Part shown: positions 43,081 to 53,903 of the stretch, in pieces | Layout: each line of letters starts with the position of its first letter | Numbering within the stretch: the stretch's first letter is position 1 | From: Nitrospirae bacterium JdFR-85 | GTDB taxonomy: Bacteria; Nitrospirota; Thermodesulfovibrionia; Thermodesulfovibrionales; JdFR-85 | Length of the DNA stretch: 64,000 nt | NCBI GenBank assembly: GCA_002011745.1 | Contig: MTOU01000012.1 | Span: 186,001-250,000 of the forward strand | Direction of reading: 5' to 3' | Program-made: the position numbers and the translations under genes | Notes under the pieces: model-generated | Databases searched by the model: none | What the model was told of the DNA's origin: nothing | Seen by the model: only the letters and a program-made list of their open reading frames with translations

Positions 43081-43681
43081 TATAATTCCCATTGTTATAG
43101 AACAGACAGGAAGAACCGAACGTGCCTATGATATATACTCAAGGCTTCTGAAAGACAGGATTATATTTATTGGAACACCAATTGATGATCATGTGGCAAA
43201 TACTGTTATTGCACAGCTGTTGTTTCTTCAGACAGAAGACCCTGAGAAGGATATTCATGTCTATATAAACACTCCAGGTGGGATGGTTCCGGCTGGACTG
43301 GCAATCTATGACACCATGCAGTATGTAAAACCAGATATAGCCACATACTGTCTCGGGCAGGCTGCCAGTATGGGAGCCCTTCTGCTTGCAGCAGGCACTC
43401 CGGGTAAGAGGTTTGCACTTCCTCACTCAAGGATTATGATTCATCAGCCCATGGGAGGTTTTTATGGACAGGCAACTGATGTGGAGATTCACGCAAGAGA
43501 GATACTTAAAATGAAGAAGACCCTGAATGAGATACTCTCAAAACATACTGGACAGCCCTTTGAGAAGATCCAGGCTGACACAGAAAGGGATTTCTTCATG
43601 TCTGCTTCAGAGGCAAAAGAATACGGTATTGTAGATGAGGTGATCCACAGTATAAAGAAGAATGAATCAAGACAGAACTAA
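43073..43681 (+). CDS. clpP: ATP-dependent Clp protease proteolytic subunit
   Basis: The 202-residue serine protease carries the triad S99 ([11 protein letters not shown]), H124 ([11 protein letters not shown]) and D173 ([12 protein letters not shown]). The frame is open further 5', but that part is the shadow of the trigger-factor tail; the ATG at 43073 overlapping the tig stop gives the usual [22 protein letters not shown] start. It forms the ClpXP protease with the next gene. Confidence 0.97.
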   Translation: MSSIIPIVIEQTGRTERAYDIYSRLLKDRIIFIGTPIDDHVANTVIAQLLFLQTEDPEKDIHVYINTPGGMVPAGLAIYDTMQYVKPDIATYCLGQAASMGALLLAAGTPGKRFALPHSRIMIHQPMGGFYGQATDVEIHAREILKMKKTLNEILSKHTGQPFEKIQADTERDFFMSASEAKEYGIVDEVIHSIKKNESRQN

Positions 43682-43696
43682 TTAGGAGGCAGTTTT

Positions 43697-44929
43697 ATGT
43701 CTAAGAAGGAGAAGGATAAACTTCACTGTTCTTTCTGTGGTAAGAGTCAAGATGAAGTAAATAAGCTTATTGCAGGTCCTTCAGTGTATATATGCAATGA
43801 ATGTGTGGAGCTCTGTAATGAAATCCTCGAAGAGGAGCTTGAGGCACAGAAAGAGACTGCTGTTCCCTCTCTTCCCACTCCAGTAGAAATCCATGCAATG
43901 CTTGATGAGTATGTGATTGGTCAGGAAAGGGCAAAGAAGATCCTCTCAGTGGCTGTACACAATCACTACAAGAGGATTTATAGTCCATTAAAAAAGGATA
44001 TAGAGATACAGAAGAGTAATATCTTACTTATAGGTCCTACAGGGACGGGCAAGACACTTCTTGCGCAGACCCTTGCTAAGATACTGGATGTACCACTGGC
44101 AATTGCAGATGCTACAACTCTTACAGAGGCAGGTTATGTGGGAGAGGATGTGGAGAATATAATCTTAAAGCTTCTGCAAGCTGCAAACTATGATGTGGAG
44201 AGGGCACAGAGAGGGATCATCTATATAGATGAGATAGACAAGATAAGCCGGAAGCTGGATAGCCCATCTATTACCAGGGATGTATCCGGTGAGGGAGTAC
44301 AGCAGGCACTGCTTAAGATAATAGAAGGTACTATAGCAAATGTACCACCCCAGGGAGGCCGGAAGCACCCTCAACAGGATTACATTCAGGTTGACACCAC
44401 CAATATACTCTTCATCTGTGGTGGTGCCTTTGTGGGGCTTGAAGAGATTATCCAGAAGAGAATAGGACAGAAGACAGTCGGATTTGGAGCCACTCTGACT
44501 ACCACAAGAAGGGCAAGTAATATACTCTCCATGGTTGAGCCTGAGGACCTTATCAAGTATGGGCTTATACCTGAGTTTGTGGGTAGATTGCCTGTGGTGG
44601 CCATACTTGAGGAGTTGAATGAAGATGCACTTGTGAAGATACTTGTAGAGCCGAAAAATGCGCTTACTAAACAGTTTGAAAAGCTCCTGTCTCTGGAAGG
44701 GGTGAAACTCAGATTTACAGAGGGAGCTCTTCATGCGATTGCGAAGAAGGCGATTGAGCGTAAAACAGGGGCAAGGGGTCTGAGAGCGATACTTGAGGAT
44801 ATAATGTTGGATGTGATGTACGAAATTCCTTCAAAGAAGAATGTGCTTGAGTGCATAATAAATGAAGAGGTGATTACCAAAAAGATGAATCCTATCTTGA
44901 TCTATAAGGAAACGGCGAGGTCAGCCTGA
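43697..44929 (+). CDS. clpX: ATP-dependent Clp protease ATP-binding subunit ClpX
   Basis: The 410-residue AAA+ unfoldase has the four-cysteine zinc domain (HCSFCGKSQ and CNECVELC), Walker [19 protein letters not shown], Walker [12 protein letters not shown], the pore loop GYVGEDVEN and the ClpP-contact IGF-type loop ([11 protein letters not shown] region). It starts 15 bases after clpP with AGGAGG. ClpXP degrades tmRNA-tagged proteins; the tag producers lie at 39.5-40.3 kb. Confidence 0.98.
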   Translation: MSKKEKDKLHCSFCGKSQDEVNKLIAGPSVYICNECVELCNEILEEELEAQKETAVPSLPTPVEIHAMLDEYVIGQERAKKILSVAVHNHYKRIYSPLKKDIEIQKSNILLIGPTGTGKTLLAQTLAKILDVPLAIADATTLTEAGYVGEDVENIILKLLQAANYDVERAQRGIIYIDEIDKISRKLDSPSITRDVSGEGVQQALLKIIEGTIANVPPQGGRKHPQQDYIQVDTTNILFICGGAFVGLEEIIQKRIGQKTVGFGATLTTTRRASNILSMVEPEDLIKYGLIPEFVGRLPVVAILEELNEDALVKILVEPKNALTKQFEKLLSLEGVKLRFTEGALHAIAKKAIERKTGARGLRAILEDIMLDVMYEIPSKKNVLECIINEEVITKKMNPILIYKETARSA

Positions 44930-45352
44930 ATGTCTACTCATGGATGCTGAGATCGCCTTTATAATAGTCTGTTTTAGTGCCTTATCCTTGATGTAGTTGT
45001 CTACAATGGTTAAGATATCTGGAGGGAGGGAAATTGCTCTTTCTGGTTCAGAAGGAGGGGAGATATCTTTTTCTATTCTTACCCTACCTATTCTGAATCT
45101 CAGAGATTTGACACCGAACTCCTTAAGTGAATTTAGAAGCTCCTGTTCAAGGGATTTTAGTGTAAACATCAGTTGTCTGGAGTCAACAATTATAACAAGC
45201 TGTCCATCTTTGAGAGAAGAGAGATAGAGGTGTCTATCGATGGGCTCTTTCAGCAGAGTTTTTATCTTTCTCCTCAGGAGCTCAAGGCGGTATTCCTCAA
45301 GCAATCCGAGCTGTTTTAGTATTTCTTCAATATCCTCTACAGCCCTCTTCAT
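44921..45352 (-). CDS. DciA/DUF721-like protein
   Basis: The 143-residue product has a DUF721-like block: a helical start ([25 protein letters not shown]), then [39 protein letters not shown] and [11 protein letters not shown]. This is the KH-like core of DciA, the ancestral loader of the replicative helicase. The C-terminus has an additional helix pair. It overlaps rpmB by four bases and converges on clpX with a 9-base overlap. Confidence 0.75.
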   Translation of the reverse strand: MKRAVEDIEEILKQLGLLEEYRLELLRRKIKTLLKEPIDRHLYLSSLKDGQLVIIVDSRQLMFTLKSLEQELLNSLKEFGVKSLRFRIGRVRIEKDISPPSEPERAISLPPDILTIVDNYIKDKALKQTIIKAISASMSRHSG

Positions 45353-45537
45353 ATAGCCTTCTGGACCAAACCAGACCTTATACAGCGGGTGCAGACATAG
45401 GTTTTTCTTGGGCCTTTATCTGTTATAATTTTGATCCTCTGGAGGTTGGGTTTAAAGACCCTCTTTGTCTTTCTGTTGGAGTGACTTACATTGTGTCCTA
45501 CCATCCTTTTCTTCCCACAGACATAACATGTTGCCAT
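45349..45537 (-). CDS. rpmB: 50S ribosomal protein L28
   Basis: The 62-residue protein starts [26 protein letters not shown] and ends [16 protein letters not shown]. This is a zinc-binding (CxxC..CxxC) L28 of normal length, a C+ type ribosomal protein. It is transcribed divergently from infB. Confidence 0.97.
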   Translation of the reverse strand: MATCYVCGKKRMVGHNVSHSNRKTKRVFKPNLQRIKIITDKGPRKTYVCTRCIRSGLVQKAI

Positions 45538-45649
45538 CTTTAAACCTCCCTGTATATTGATAAATTCTTGATCGAATTTGAATTAATAAGACTAATTATG
45601 ATAACATTTTAGATAAGTTCTTGCAAGAGCGATTCAAGAAAGGAGCAAG

Positions 45650-47905
45650 ATGAAAAAGATCAGGATCTATGAACTCTCAAAACAGATCAATGTGAGCAAT
45701 AAGGATATATTGAAGGAACTGGAAAAGATGGGCATAACAGGCAAGACCCATTCTTCCAATATTGATATGCAAACAGCCGAGGAACTTAGAGACCGTTTTG
45801 GCAAGAAGGAAGAGCCGAAAGAAGAAAGGGTTGTTGAAGAAAGGACAGAGGAGAAAGAGAAGGTATCTGAAGACAAACCAGCAGTGGCTGTTGAGGAGGT
45901 GGAGGAAGATGAAGAGGAGATTGTGATACCAGATAGGTTTAAGAAGGAGATTGTAGATCAGAAGATAGAGAAACTGAAGTCAAAGAGTCTGCAGAGGGCA
46001 TTTCAGGCGATAAGGAAGATTGAACCAAAGAGGAAGTTTGAACCTAAGCCTCATAGGAAGGCTGCAAAGACAAAGTCTCAACCAGCAGAGAAGGTCTTTC
46101 AGCCACAACAGCCTATCTCCACAGCAGCTCCACGTAAGAAGGCTATAAAGATAGCAGAAGGAACAACAGTAAAGGAGTTTGCAGAGTTGATAGGCAAGAA
46201 GGTATCGGATGTGATAAAGAAGTTTATGGAACTGGGCAGCATGGTTACTATAAACCAGCCTGTTGATCTGGATGCTGCTGTGTTAGTGGCAGACAGTTTT
46301 GGTATTAATATAGAGACTGTTTCAGAGCCTGATCTGGAGGCAGAGGAGATCGTAAAGGTAGAGGATAGACCAGAAGATCTTAAATCAAGGGCGCCTGTTG
46401 TGACTGTTATGGGTCATGTTGACCATGGTAAGACCTCTCTGCTTGATGCAATCAGGCAGACAAAGGTTACAGAGACAGAGGCAGGCGGCATTACACAGCA
46501 TATTGGAGCATACAAGGTCAATCTCAAGGGTAAAGATATTGTATTTCTTGATACTCCAGGACATGAGGCTTTCACCACAATGAGGGCCAGGGGTGCACAG
46601 GTTACTGATATAGTGGTGCTTGTGGTTGCTGCAGATGATGGGGTGATGCCTCAGACGGTCGAGGCTATCAATCATGCAAAAGCAGCAGGGGTTCCTATAG
46701 TGGTGGCTGTTAATAAGATAGACAAACCAGAGGCGAATCCACAAAAAGTGAGAACCCAGTTGGCAGAGTATGATATTGTACCTGAGGAGTGGGGTGGAAA
46801 GAATATATTTGTTGATGTCTCGGCAAAAAAGAAGATGGGTATAGAAGACCTCCTGGAGATGATATTGCTTCAGGCAGAGATAATGGAGTTGAAGGCAAAT
46901 CCCAATAGACCTGCTATGGGTGTGATCATAGAATCGAAGCTTGACAGAGGAAGAGGGCCTGTGGCCACTGTTCTTGTGCAGCAGGGTACTCTTAAAATTG
47001 GAGATCCCTTTGTTTCAGGTACCACATATGGGAGGGTAAGGGCATTAATTGATGATACAGGTAACAGAATAGATGAGGCAGGTCCATCAACACCTGTAGA
47101 GGTGATTGGGTTCTCAGAGGTACCTCAGGCAGGAGACCAGTTTGTGGTGGTTGAGAATGAGAGGACCGCAAAACAGATAGCAATGCAGAGACAACACCGT
47201 CAGAGGCTTGCTCAGGTGGCAAAGACAAGAAAGGTAAAACTGGATGAACTCTTCAAACAGATTCAGGAAGGACAGATAAAAGAACTGAATATTATTATAA
47301 AAGGTGATGTGCAGGGTTCTGTTGAGGCGATTAAGGGTGCCCTTGAGAAGATTCAGCATCCAGAGGTTAAGGTGAATGTTATTCATACTGCTATTGGTGG
47401 AATAACAGAGTCTGATGTGATGCTTGCCTCTGCATCAAAAGCGATTATTATTGGATTTAACGTGAGACCAGAGCCGAAGGCAGTGAAGGCAGCAGAAAAA
47501 GAAGGCGTGGATGTGAGACTGTACAATGTGATATATGAAGCGATAGAGGATGTCAAGAAGGCATTGGAAGGACTTTTAGAGCCAACCTTAAGAGAGAAAG
47601 TGATTGGAAGGGCAGAGGTGAGGCAGCTGTTTCCGATCTCCAGGATTGGTACTGTTGCAGGATGCTATGTGCTTGAGGGGGTAATACAGAGGGCAAGTGA
47701 CGGAATCAGAGTGGTTAGAGACAATATAGTTGTTTATGAGGGCAAAATAGCCTCTCTGAAGAGGTTTAAGGAGGATGTTAGAGAGGTCCAAGCAGGTTAT
47801 GAATGTGGCATTCTGATTGAGAACTTCAATGACATAAAAGTGGGAGATATTTTGGAGAACTTTATAATAGAGAAGGTCAAACAGACACTGGATTCCAAGA
47901 AATAA
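45650..47905 (+). CDS. infB: Translation initiation factor IF-2
   Basis: The 751-residue GTPase has an IF2_N module ([25 protein letters not shown]), a charged linker (50-150), a second IF2_N-type module ([19 protein letters not shown]), and the G domain with GHVDHGKT (255-262), DTPGHEAF and NKIDKPEAN, then domains II-IV. It heads infB-DUF503-rbfA-nrnA-truB. The usual upstream nusA and rimP are not adjacent; the gene instead begins right after the divergent rpmB. Confidence 0.97.
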   Translation: MKKIRIYELSKQINVSNKDILKELEKMGITGKTHSSNIDMQTAEELRDRFGKKEEPKEERVVEERTEEKEKVSEDKPAVAVEEVEEDEEEIVIPDRFKKEIVDQKIEKLKSKSLQRAFQAIRKIEPKRKFEPKPHRKAAKTKSQPAEKVFQPQQPISTAAPRKKAIKIAEGTTVKEFAELIGKKVSDVIKKFMELGSMVTINQPVDLDAAVLVADSFGINIETVSEPDLEAEEIVKVEDRPEDLKSRAPVVTVMGHVDHGKTSLLDAIRQTKVTETEAGGITQHIGAYKVNLKGKDIVFLDTPGHEAFTTMRARGAQVTDIVVLVVAADDGVMPQTVEAINHAKAAGVPIVVAVNKIDKPEANPQKVRTQLAEYDIVPEEWGGKNIFVDVSAKKKMGIEDLLEMILLQAEIMELKANPNRPAMGVIIESKLDRGRGPVATVLVQQGTLKIGDPFVSGTTYGRVRALIDDTGNRIDEAGPSTPVEVIGFSEVPQAGDQFVVVENERTAKQIAMQRQHRQRLAQVAKTRKVKLDELFKQIQEGQIKELNIIIKGDVQGSVEAIKGALEKIQHPEVKVNVIHTAIGGITESDVMLASASKAIIIGFNVRPEPKAVKAAEKEGVDVRLYNVIYEAIEDVKKALEGLLEPTLREKVIGRAEVRQLFPISRIGTVAGCYVLEGVIQRASDGIRVVRDNIVVYEGKIASLKRFKEDVREVQAGYECGILIENFNDIKVGDILENFIIEKVKQTLDSKK

Positions 47906-47914
47906 CAACTCATA

Positions 47915-48190
47915 ATGATTGTTGGGCTTTTAACTCTTGAATTGTATTTCCCTACAGCTGGGTCTTTAAAGTCCAAGAGATACGTTCTCAGGTCAATAAA
48001 GGACAGACTAAAAAAGTTTAATGTTTCGGTGGCTGAAGATGCCAACAACCTATGGCAGAAGAGTACGCTGGCAATAGCCTGTGTGAGTAATGATAGTGCG
48101 CATCTGTACAGTGTATTTGAGAAGGTAAAGAAGCAGATCCTTTCTAATGCAGAGGTAGAGATTATAAGAATAGATATGGAGATACTTTAG
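47915..48190 (+). CDS. DUF503 (YlxP-like) protein
   Basis: The 91-residue product (MIVGLLTLELYFPTAGSLKSKRYVLRSIKDRLKKFNVSVAE) matches the DUF503 family, usually encoded between infB and rbfA as here. It is probably linked to ribosome assembly through this constant context; the biochemical role is not established. Confidence 0.9.
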   Translation: MIVGLLTLELYFPTAGSLKSKRYVLRSIKDRLKKFNVSVAEDANNLWQKSTLAIACVSNDSAHLYSVFEKVKKQILSNAEVEIIRIDMEIL

Positions 48191-48192
48191 CC

Positions 48193-48543
48193 ATGTTGCC
48201 TTATAAACGTTCAGAGAGAGTTTCTGATCTCCTGAGAGAGGAGATTGCAGAGATAGTAATGCACAGGGTGAAAGATCCAAGGGTGGGGTTTGTCACGATT
48301 ACAGCTGTGAAGGTGTCAGATGACTTGAGGATTGCCAAGATATACCTTACAGTACTTAACAAGGAGGAAGAGTCTGAGACCCTTGTGGCTCTGAATTCAG
48401 CAAAGGGATTTATTAGGTCAGAACTGGCAAAGCGGTTAAGAATAAAAGTGCTTCCCAAGCTTGAGTTTTACAGGGATGATTCTATTGAGTATGGTATGAA
48501 GATAGATGAGCTGTTGAAGAAGATAAGGGAAGAGAATAAATGA
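48193..48543 (+). CDS. rbfA: Ribosome-binding factor A
   Basis: The 116-residue KH-fold protein shows RSERVSDLLREEIAEIV, VKDPRVGFVTITAVKVSDDLRIAKIYLTVL and LRIKVLPKLEFYRDDSIEYG. RbfA matures the 16S rRNA 5' end in the small subunit. It overlaps nrnA by four bases. Confidence 0.96.
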   Translation: MLPYKRSERVSDLLREEIAEIVMHRVKDPRVGFVTITAVKVSDDLRIAKIYLTVLNKEEESETLVALNSAKGFIRSELAKRLRIKVLPKLEFYRDDSIEYGMKIDELLKKIREENK

Positions 48544-49508
48544 AAGTTCCTGAGAGACTTATCCAAATCCTTCGATCAGAGAAACATTTCACAATAGCTT
48601 CTCATATAAATCCTGAAGGAGATGCGATTGGTTCTGCAATAGCCCTTGCTCTTGTGCTGAAAAGACTGGATAAGGATGTATCTGTTTATATTCGTGACGG
48701 GGTCCCAGAGATTTACAAATTTCTGCCCCATTGCGATATTGTGGAGGATACTCTGGATGTGGGCTCTCTCCAAAAAAGGGTCCTTATTATTGTGGATTGT
48801 AATGAACCAAAGAGGATAGGGTTTGAGGGGGAACTGAAGTGTAAGACCTCCATAGTGATTGATCATCATGAGACCAGAAAGGATTATGGAGATATAAGAT
48901 GGATAGAGCCTGCCTGTGCAGCCACGGGCCTAATGATATACTATCTTATTAAAGAACTGAGGGTGGTTATTACACCTGATATTGCCACCAATCTATATGT
49001 GGCTATTGCAGTGGACACAGGGACATTCCGTTATGAAAATACCACTTCAGAGGTCTTCAGGACAGTAGCAGATCTTGTGGACAAAGGAGCATCACCTGGC
49101 TGGATTGCCATTAACCTCTATGAGTCATGGTCCACAAAAAGATTCAATCTTTTGAGAGAGATGCTTAACACGCTGGAGATACATAACTCTGGCCCTCTGA
49201 AGGTGGCTATAACTGTGATCACAGAGGATATGTTTAAGAAGACAGGTACAGACGCTTCGGATACAGAGGATTTCTCAAATGTGCCGAGAATACTCAAAGA
49301 AGTGGATGTTTCTGTGCTTTTCAGACAGGATGGGCCTAATAAGTGGAAGGCGAGTATGAGAAGTAAGGGTGATGTTAATGTGGCAACTGTGGCAAAGGAG
49401 TTTGGAGGCGGTGGTCATAGGAATGCTGCTGGTTTTATCACCGAGGGTGATCTGGAGAAGATAAAGGCAGAGGTGATTGATAAAATAAAGAGACTTGGGA
49501 ATAATTAA
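48540..49508 (+). CDS. nrnA: DHH-family bifunctional oligoribonuclease/PAP phosphatase
   Basis: The 322-residue product has the DHH phosphoesterase motifs ASHINPEGDAIGSAIAL, IVDCNEPKRIGF, VIDHHETRKDYGDIRW and a DHHA1 domain ending in FGGGGHRNAAGF. NrnA cleaves nano-RNAs and 3'-phosphoadenosine 5'-phosphate. It sits between rbfA and truB in the usual order. Confidence 0.93.
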   Translation: MKVPERLIQILRSEKHFTIASHINPEGDAIGSAIALALVLKRLDKDVSVYIRDGVPEIYKFLPHCDIVEDTLDVGSLQKRVLIIVDCNEPKRIGFEGELKCKTSIVIDHHETRKDYGDIRWIEPACAATGLMIYYLIKELRVVITPDIATNLYVAIAVDTGTFRYENTTSEVFRTVADLVDKGASPGWIAINLYESWSTKRFNLLREMLNTLEIHNSGPLKVAITVITEDMFKKTGTDASDTEDFSNVPRILKEVDVSVLFRQDGPNKWKASMRSKGDVNVATVAKEFGGGGHRNAAGFITEGDLEKIKAEVIDKIKRLGNN

Positions 49509-50361
49509 CCTCAACAAACCACCTAGAATCACCTCTCACAAGGCAACAAAGAAGGTACAGAAGATACTGAGTGCATACAGGGCAGGTCATGCAGGCACTC
49601 TTGACCCTGATGCAGAGGGAGTACTGATTGTATGTCTCAATGAGGCGACCAGGATTACAGAATATTTGGCTGACCTGGACAAGGAGTATCTTGTACAGAT
49701 ACAGCTGGGCCTGAAAACAGATACCCATGACCTGAGTGGTAGTATACTCTCTGAAAAAGACCCTTCTCACATTACTGAGGAGAAACTGAAGGAAGTGATA
49801 AAAGAATTCATAGGAAAGATACAGCAGGAGCCCCCAATGTACTCTGCGATTAAAAAGGATGGGATACCTCTGTACAGGCTTGCAAGAAAGGGTATTACAG
49901 TAGAGAGGAAGAAGAGGATTGTGAGGATTCAGAACATCTTGGTACTCGGGTTCTCATTGCCAGAGGCTATACTCAGGGTGAGGTGTTCAAAGGGTACATA
50001 TATAAGGAGCCTTGTGAATGACATAGGGGAAAGACTCGGGGTAGGTGCTGTTGTAAAGAGGCTTCAGAGGACCAGAGTAGGGCATTTCAGAGTAGAGGAG
50101 GCTGTGGGTTTTGAGGACCTTGAAAGGGGCACCTATAGTCTGATAACAATTGATGAGGCACTCAGGCATGTTCCCTCCCTGAAACTTACTCCAAAACAAT
50201 ACAGACTTGCCCGGCATGGTACAGGGTTTAATATTACTATGGATCTTCCAGAGAATACACTTCTGAGACTTCTTGACCCTGAAGAGGAGAAGACCTTTGC
50301 GATTGGCAGGCTCAAGGATTCCAGAATGGTAAAGATCGAGAAGGTTCTCATCCCTTTATAG
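49495..50361 (+). CDS. truB: tRNA pseudouridine(55) synthase
   Basis: The 288-residue product has IINLNKPPRITSHKATKKVQKIL, the catalytic block AGHAGTLDPDAEGVL (D37), the QQEPPMYSAIKKDGIPLYRLAR motif and a C-terminal PUA-like domain. The start codon is TTG at 49495, chosen because it begins the canonical N-terminus and no ATG is available; it overlaps nrnA by 14 bases. It converges with the sugar ABC operon (14-base overlap). Confidence 0.95.
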   Translation: MGIINLNKPPRITSHKATKKVQKILSAYRAGHAGTLDPDAEGVLIVCLNEATRITEYLADLDKEYLVQIQLGLKTDTHDLSGSILSEKDPSHITEEKLKEVIKEFIGKIQQEPPMYSAIKKDGIPLYRLARKGITVERKKRIVRIQNILVLGFSLPEAILRVRCSKGTYIRSLVNDIGERLGVGAVVKRLQRTRVGHFRVEEAVGFEDLERGTYSLITIDEALRHVPSLKLTPKQYRLARHGTGFNITMDLPENTLLRLLDPEEEKTFAIGRLKDSRMVKIEKVLIPL

Positions 50362-51169
50362 CACCTGCAGACAGACCTGTGACTATTCTTCTCTGGAACA
50401 GAAATACCAGAAGAACCAGTGGTACAGTTGCCACTGTGGATGCAGCAGCGATCTCCCCCCATGGCAGTGTATACTGCCCTTGAAAGAGTGCTATTCCAAC
50501 AGGCAGGGTCTGAAACTTCTTCTGGGTCATTACAAGAAGGGCAAAGAAGAATTCATTCCATGCGTATATAAAGACCAGTATAGAGGCAGTAAAGACACCT
50601 GGCAGTGAGAGGGGCAGTATTATTCTCAAGAGTGTTTGTAAATAACCACAACCATCAACCCTTGCAGATGCCTCCAGTTCTTCAGGAAGCTCAGAGAAGA
50701 AACTGGTGAGTATCCAGACCCCAAGAGGGAGGGTGAGTGTAACATAGGGGAATATAAGACCTGGATAGGAGTTGAGCAGATTTATCTCTGAAAGGATCCT
50801 CCATACAGGTCCTGCAATTGATATCTGGGGGAACATGGAGACAACAAGAAGTCCCTGCAAGATGTGTCTATGGAATCTGAATCTCAGCCTTGAAAGGGCA
50901 TAGCCTGCAAAAGTAGATAGGGTGATGGTTATTATGGTTGTCAGTGAGGCAACAATTGCACTGTTTTTCAGAAAGTGCAGTAGACCATAGTCTCTTACGG
51001 CTGATATATAGAACTTCAGAGACCATGAAGGGATTATCACAGGGGGTATCGCTGTCACCTCCAGCTCGGTCTTAAAAGAGGTGTCAACAAACCAGAGAAA
51101 GGGGAAAAGGCTGAAGAGTATTACAACTCCCACAATTCCAGAAAACCCTATCCCTTTTAAAAGCTTCAT
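50348..51169 (-). CDS. Carbohydrate ABC transporter permease, MalG type
   Basis: The 273-residue membrane protein has about six transmembrane helices and the cytoplasmic EAA loop ELEASARVDGCGYLQTLLRIILPLSLPG that docks the ATPase. Its start overlaps the MalF-type permease stop by four bases. Third gene of a minus-strand binding protein-MalF-MalG operon. Confidence 0.92.
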   Translation of the reverse strand: MKLLKGIGFSGIVGVVILFSLFPFLWFVDTSFKTELEVTAIPPVIIPSWSLKFYISAVRDYGLLHFLKNSAIVASLTTIITITLSTFAGYALSRLRFRFHRHILQGLLVVSMFPQISIAGPVWRILSEINLLNSYPGLIFPYVTLTLPLGVWILTSFFSELPEELEASARVDGCGYLQTLLRIILPLSLPGVFTASILVFIYAWNEFFFALLVMTQKKFQTLPVGIALFQGQYTLPWGEIAAASTVATVPLVLLVFLFQRRIVTGLSAGAIKG

Positions 51170-52068
51170 GTTCTGGCCTGGAGGAATTTTACTCTTATAG
51201 TTCTTATATAGAGGATGGAGACAATAAGACTTATTATGAATACCAGTACTGATATTGTGGAGCCATAACCCATCATTCCTTCTGCAAAGATCTTCTTATA
51301 CCCATAAAACTGTAGCACATTTGTTGCATCAGCAGGGCCCCCCTGGGTCATTACAAATACAAGGTCAAAGACCCTGAAGGCATCCATTGTCCTGAAAAGC
51401 AGTGTAACGAGTATCGCAGGTTTAAGCAGGGGGAGGGTTATTGTCCTGAACCTCTGCCAGGCCCCTGCTCCATCTATCCTTGCAGCTTCATAGAGTTCTT
51501 CAGGGATTGTCTGAAGCCCTGCAAGAAGCAGAAGTGCGGCAAAAGAGGATGTCTTCCACACATCTGCTATTACCACTGCTGCAAAGGCATACATCGGCTC
51601 TGCAAGCCATGCCTTGTACTTTGTTACATCAGAACCGTAGAGTATGAAGTTGAGAAAGCCATATTTGTCGTTAAATATGAATCGCCACATCTGAGATGAG
51701 ACAACAGTAGGAATCGCCCATGGCACCAGCACAGCAGCCCTAATAAACCCTCTCCCTTTGAACTGCTTGTGTATGAGAAGGGCTATTGCGAGTCCTATAA
51801 TAAGCTCAAGCAGGGTTGAGATAAACACAAACATGAAGGTATTAACAGTGGCATGTAGAGCCACCCTGTCCTGCAGAAGTGCCTTGTAGTTGTCAAGGCC
51901 TACAAAACTCTTCCCAAGATCAGGCAGTCCAATTACCAGCCTGTGCAGACTGAGCCAGAAGGAGTATCCAATGGGATAAAAGGCAAATATTACGACAAAT
52001 ACCAGACAGGGAAGAACCAGCAGGGTGGCAAATATATTCTCCCTTGCTGTCTGAGAGAGCAGTCTCAT
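51166..52068 (-). CDS. Carbohydrate ABC transporter permease, MalF type
   Basis: The 300-residue permease has six predicted helices and the EAA motif YEAARIDGAGAWQRFRTITLPLLKP. It belongs to the sugar-type (CUT1) family. Adjacent to the binding-protein gene with a one-base stop/start overlap. Confidence 0.92.
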   Translation of the reverse strand: MRLLSQTARENIFATLLVLPCLVFVVIFAFYPIGYSFWLSLHRLVIGLPDLGKSFVGLDNYKALLQDRVALHATVNTFMFVFISTLLELIIGLAIALLIHKQFKGRGFIRAAVLVPWAIPTVVSSQMWRFIFNDKYGFLNFILYGSDVTKYKAWLAEPMYAFAAVVIADVWKTSSFAALLLLAGLQTIPEELYEAARIDGAGAWQRFRTITLPLLKPAILVTLLFRTMDAFRVFDLVFVMTQGGPADATNVLQFYGYKKIFAEGMMGYGSTISVLVFIISLIVSILYIRTIRVKFLQART

Positions 52069-53375
52069 TATCTGCCCATGGATATGATCTCTTCAATCTG
52101 TCTGCTGGCCTCTTCCGCCTCTTTCAGGATATCTGACTGAGGGTCAGAGAGCACTTTGCTGAAGTATCTCTGCAGGACATTTGATATAGCAGGATACAGA
52201 GGGCTTCTTGGTCTGGGAAAGGCTGTCAAGAATACATCCTTCATCTCCTTGAACTGGGGATTTACTTTCAGTATGTCAGGGTCATCGTAAAGTGCCTTTC
52301 TGGAAGGGGCCTTTGATGCCTTCAGGGCTATGAGTTTCTGTATCTCAGGGCTTGTTAGGAATTCTGCAAATAGCCATGCTTCCTCTTTATGCTCTGAGAA
52401 GCTGCTTATACCCACCTGCCATCCTCCAAGAGTTGAATAACTCTTGCCACCAGGGAAATGAGGAAGTCTTGCTACACCCACCTTGCCCACAATCTTTGAC
52501 TTATCCGGATTGTTTGATACGCTCCATGCATAGGGCCAGTTACGGTGGAATACCACCTTGCCCTGTACAAAGATATCAAGAGATTCGGGTTCCTGATAGG
52601 TAAGCACACCTCTTGGAGCAATCTTCCCGATGATATAGTCTCTCACAAACCTTACTGCCTCAATTGATTCCTTGGTGGTTAATCCTACCTTGTTGGTTTG
52701 GGGGTCAATTATATATCCGCCATTGCTCAGTATAAACTCCATCATATCACAGACAAGTCCTTCGTACTGCTTAAACTGGCCTGAGTATCCGTAGATTTCT
52801 CTTCCTTGAGCCTTTTCCTCTTTTACGATCCTTGTTGCCTGTTCCACAAGCTCCTGCCATGTCTGTGGAGGCTGGTATCCGTATTTCTGCAGAAGGTCCT
52901 TCCTGTAGAAGAGCATACCACTGTCTATAAACAGAGGTATACCATAGATACGCCCTTTGTAGGTGTTGGCAAGAATCGGTCCTTTCAGGAATTTCTCCTG
53001 TTCAGAAGGTGGGAACAGTTCATCCAGAGGCATTGCCCATCCAGCAGATGCGAATTCAGGTGGCCAGATAACATCCATCAGGAAGACATCCACATCCTTG
53101 CTCCGGTTTTTTAACTTCTGTGTGAGCATATCATGGAATGCTGTTGAGGAGTGGGGTCCTATCTCCTTTATCAGTTCTATGTGAGGGTATCTTTCTTCAA
53201 ATCGCCTGTATATCTCATCCCAGACCTCGGGTATATTAGGCTTCCAGGTAACAAAATGTATCCTTATCTTCTCAGGCTTGGATTCCTCTGCCTTTTTACA
53301 AGAATAAAGAAAAAATATCAAAAGAGAGATAAGAATAAATAATGGAAGGACTATGTAGCTTTTAGTCTTAAACAT
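52068..53375 (-). CDS. Carbohydrate ABC transporter substrate-binding lipoprotein
   Basis: The 435-residue product has a signal peptide with lipobox FLYSC (Cys26) and a CUT1 extracellular-binding fold: RIHFVTWKPNIPEVWDEIYRRFEERYPHIE, DVFLMDVIWPPEFASAGWAMPLDELFP, YGIPLFIDSGMLFYRKDLL, LGGWQVGISSFSEHKEEAW. It resembles trehalose/maltose-type binding proteins. No ATPase gene is adjacent, so a shared MsmK-like ATPase encoded elsewhere would be required. Confidence 0.88.
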   Translation of the reverse strand: MFKTKSYIVLPLFILISLLIFFLYSCKKAEESKPEKIRIHFVTWKPNIPEVWDEIYRRFEERYPHIELIKEIGPHSSTAFHDMLTQKLKNRSKDVDVFLMDVIWPPEFASAGWAMPLDELFPPSEQEKFLKGPILANTYKGRIYGIPLFIDSGMLFYRKDLLQKYGYQPPQTWQELVEQATRIVKEEKAQGREIYGYSGQFKQYEGLVCDMMEFILSNGGYIIDPQTNKVGLTTKESIEAVRFVRDYIIGKIAPRGVLTYQEPESLDIFVQGKVVFHRNWPYAWSVSNNPDKSKIVGKVGVARLPHFPGGKSYSTLGGWQVGISSFSEHKEEAWLFAEFLTSPEIQKLIALKASKAPSRKALYDDPDILKVNPQFKEMKDVFLTAFPRPRSPLYPAISNVLQRYFSKVLSDPQSDILKEAEEASRQIEEIISMGR

Positions 53376-53384
53376 TTTTCCCTC

Positions 53385-53834
53385 CTACTGAATCCATAGC
53401 AGTTTTTTATAAATCCATCCTACCTCTCCAAACTCATCCACCACCTTCACCCAGTTTCCTTTAATTTTTATCACCTTAAAGGTATCATATTTAATTGCAG
53501 GACTGAGATCGGTCTTTTTGTATTTTGTTCCAGGCCCTTTACGGATATTTGCCTCACGTGCCTTTACTACAGCACATCTGTATTTACTGGTTACAAGTTT
53601 TTTATAGATCCAGTGGACATCACCATCTACATCCCTGACCTTATACCAATTACCCTTAGAACCTATCTTTTTAAGAGGCATATACTTGAAGACCTGCCAT
53701 GTCTTCTCATATTTGGTGCCTGGACCACTTCTCAGGTTTGCGGTCTGTACCTTCACACAGAGGGCTAAGGTATTTGAAGAGATGAAAAACAGAAGAACAA
53801 TAAATAATACTGTTAATAAAATAAATCTCTGCAT
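53385..53834 (-). CDS. Secreted protein with two bacterial SH3 domains
   Basis: The 149-residue product has a signal peptide (FILLTVLFIVLLFFISSNTLA) and two SH3b repeats: TANLRSGPGTKYEKTWQV..GNWYKVRDVDGDVHWIYKKL and EANIRKGPGTKYKKTDLS..GNWVKVVDEFGEVGWIYKKL. SH3b domains usually bind peptidoglycan. It lies upstream of the sugar ABC operon on the same strand, ten bases away; whether it is functionally linked is unclear. Confidence 0.87.
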   Translation of the reverse strand: MQRFILLTVLFIVLLFFISSNTLALCVKVQTANLRSGPGTKYEKTWQVFKYMPLKKIGSKGNWYKVRDVDGDVHWIYKKLVTSKYRCAVVKAREANIRKGPGTKYKKTDLSPAIKYDTFKVIKIKGNWVKVVDEFGEVGWIYKKLLWIQ

Positions 53835-53903
53835 AATATAAGTTATGGTATCAAATCTTTACTCTCCTTTTCAACCTTATTGTAAAATATATAAAATAAA
53901 CTC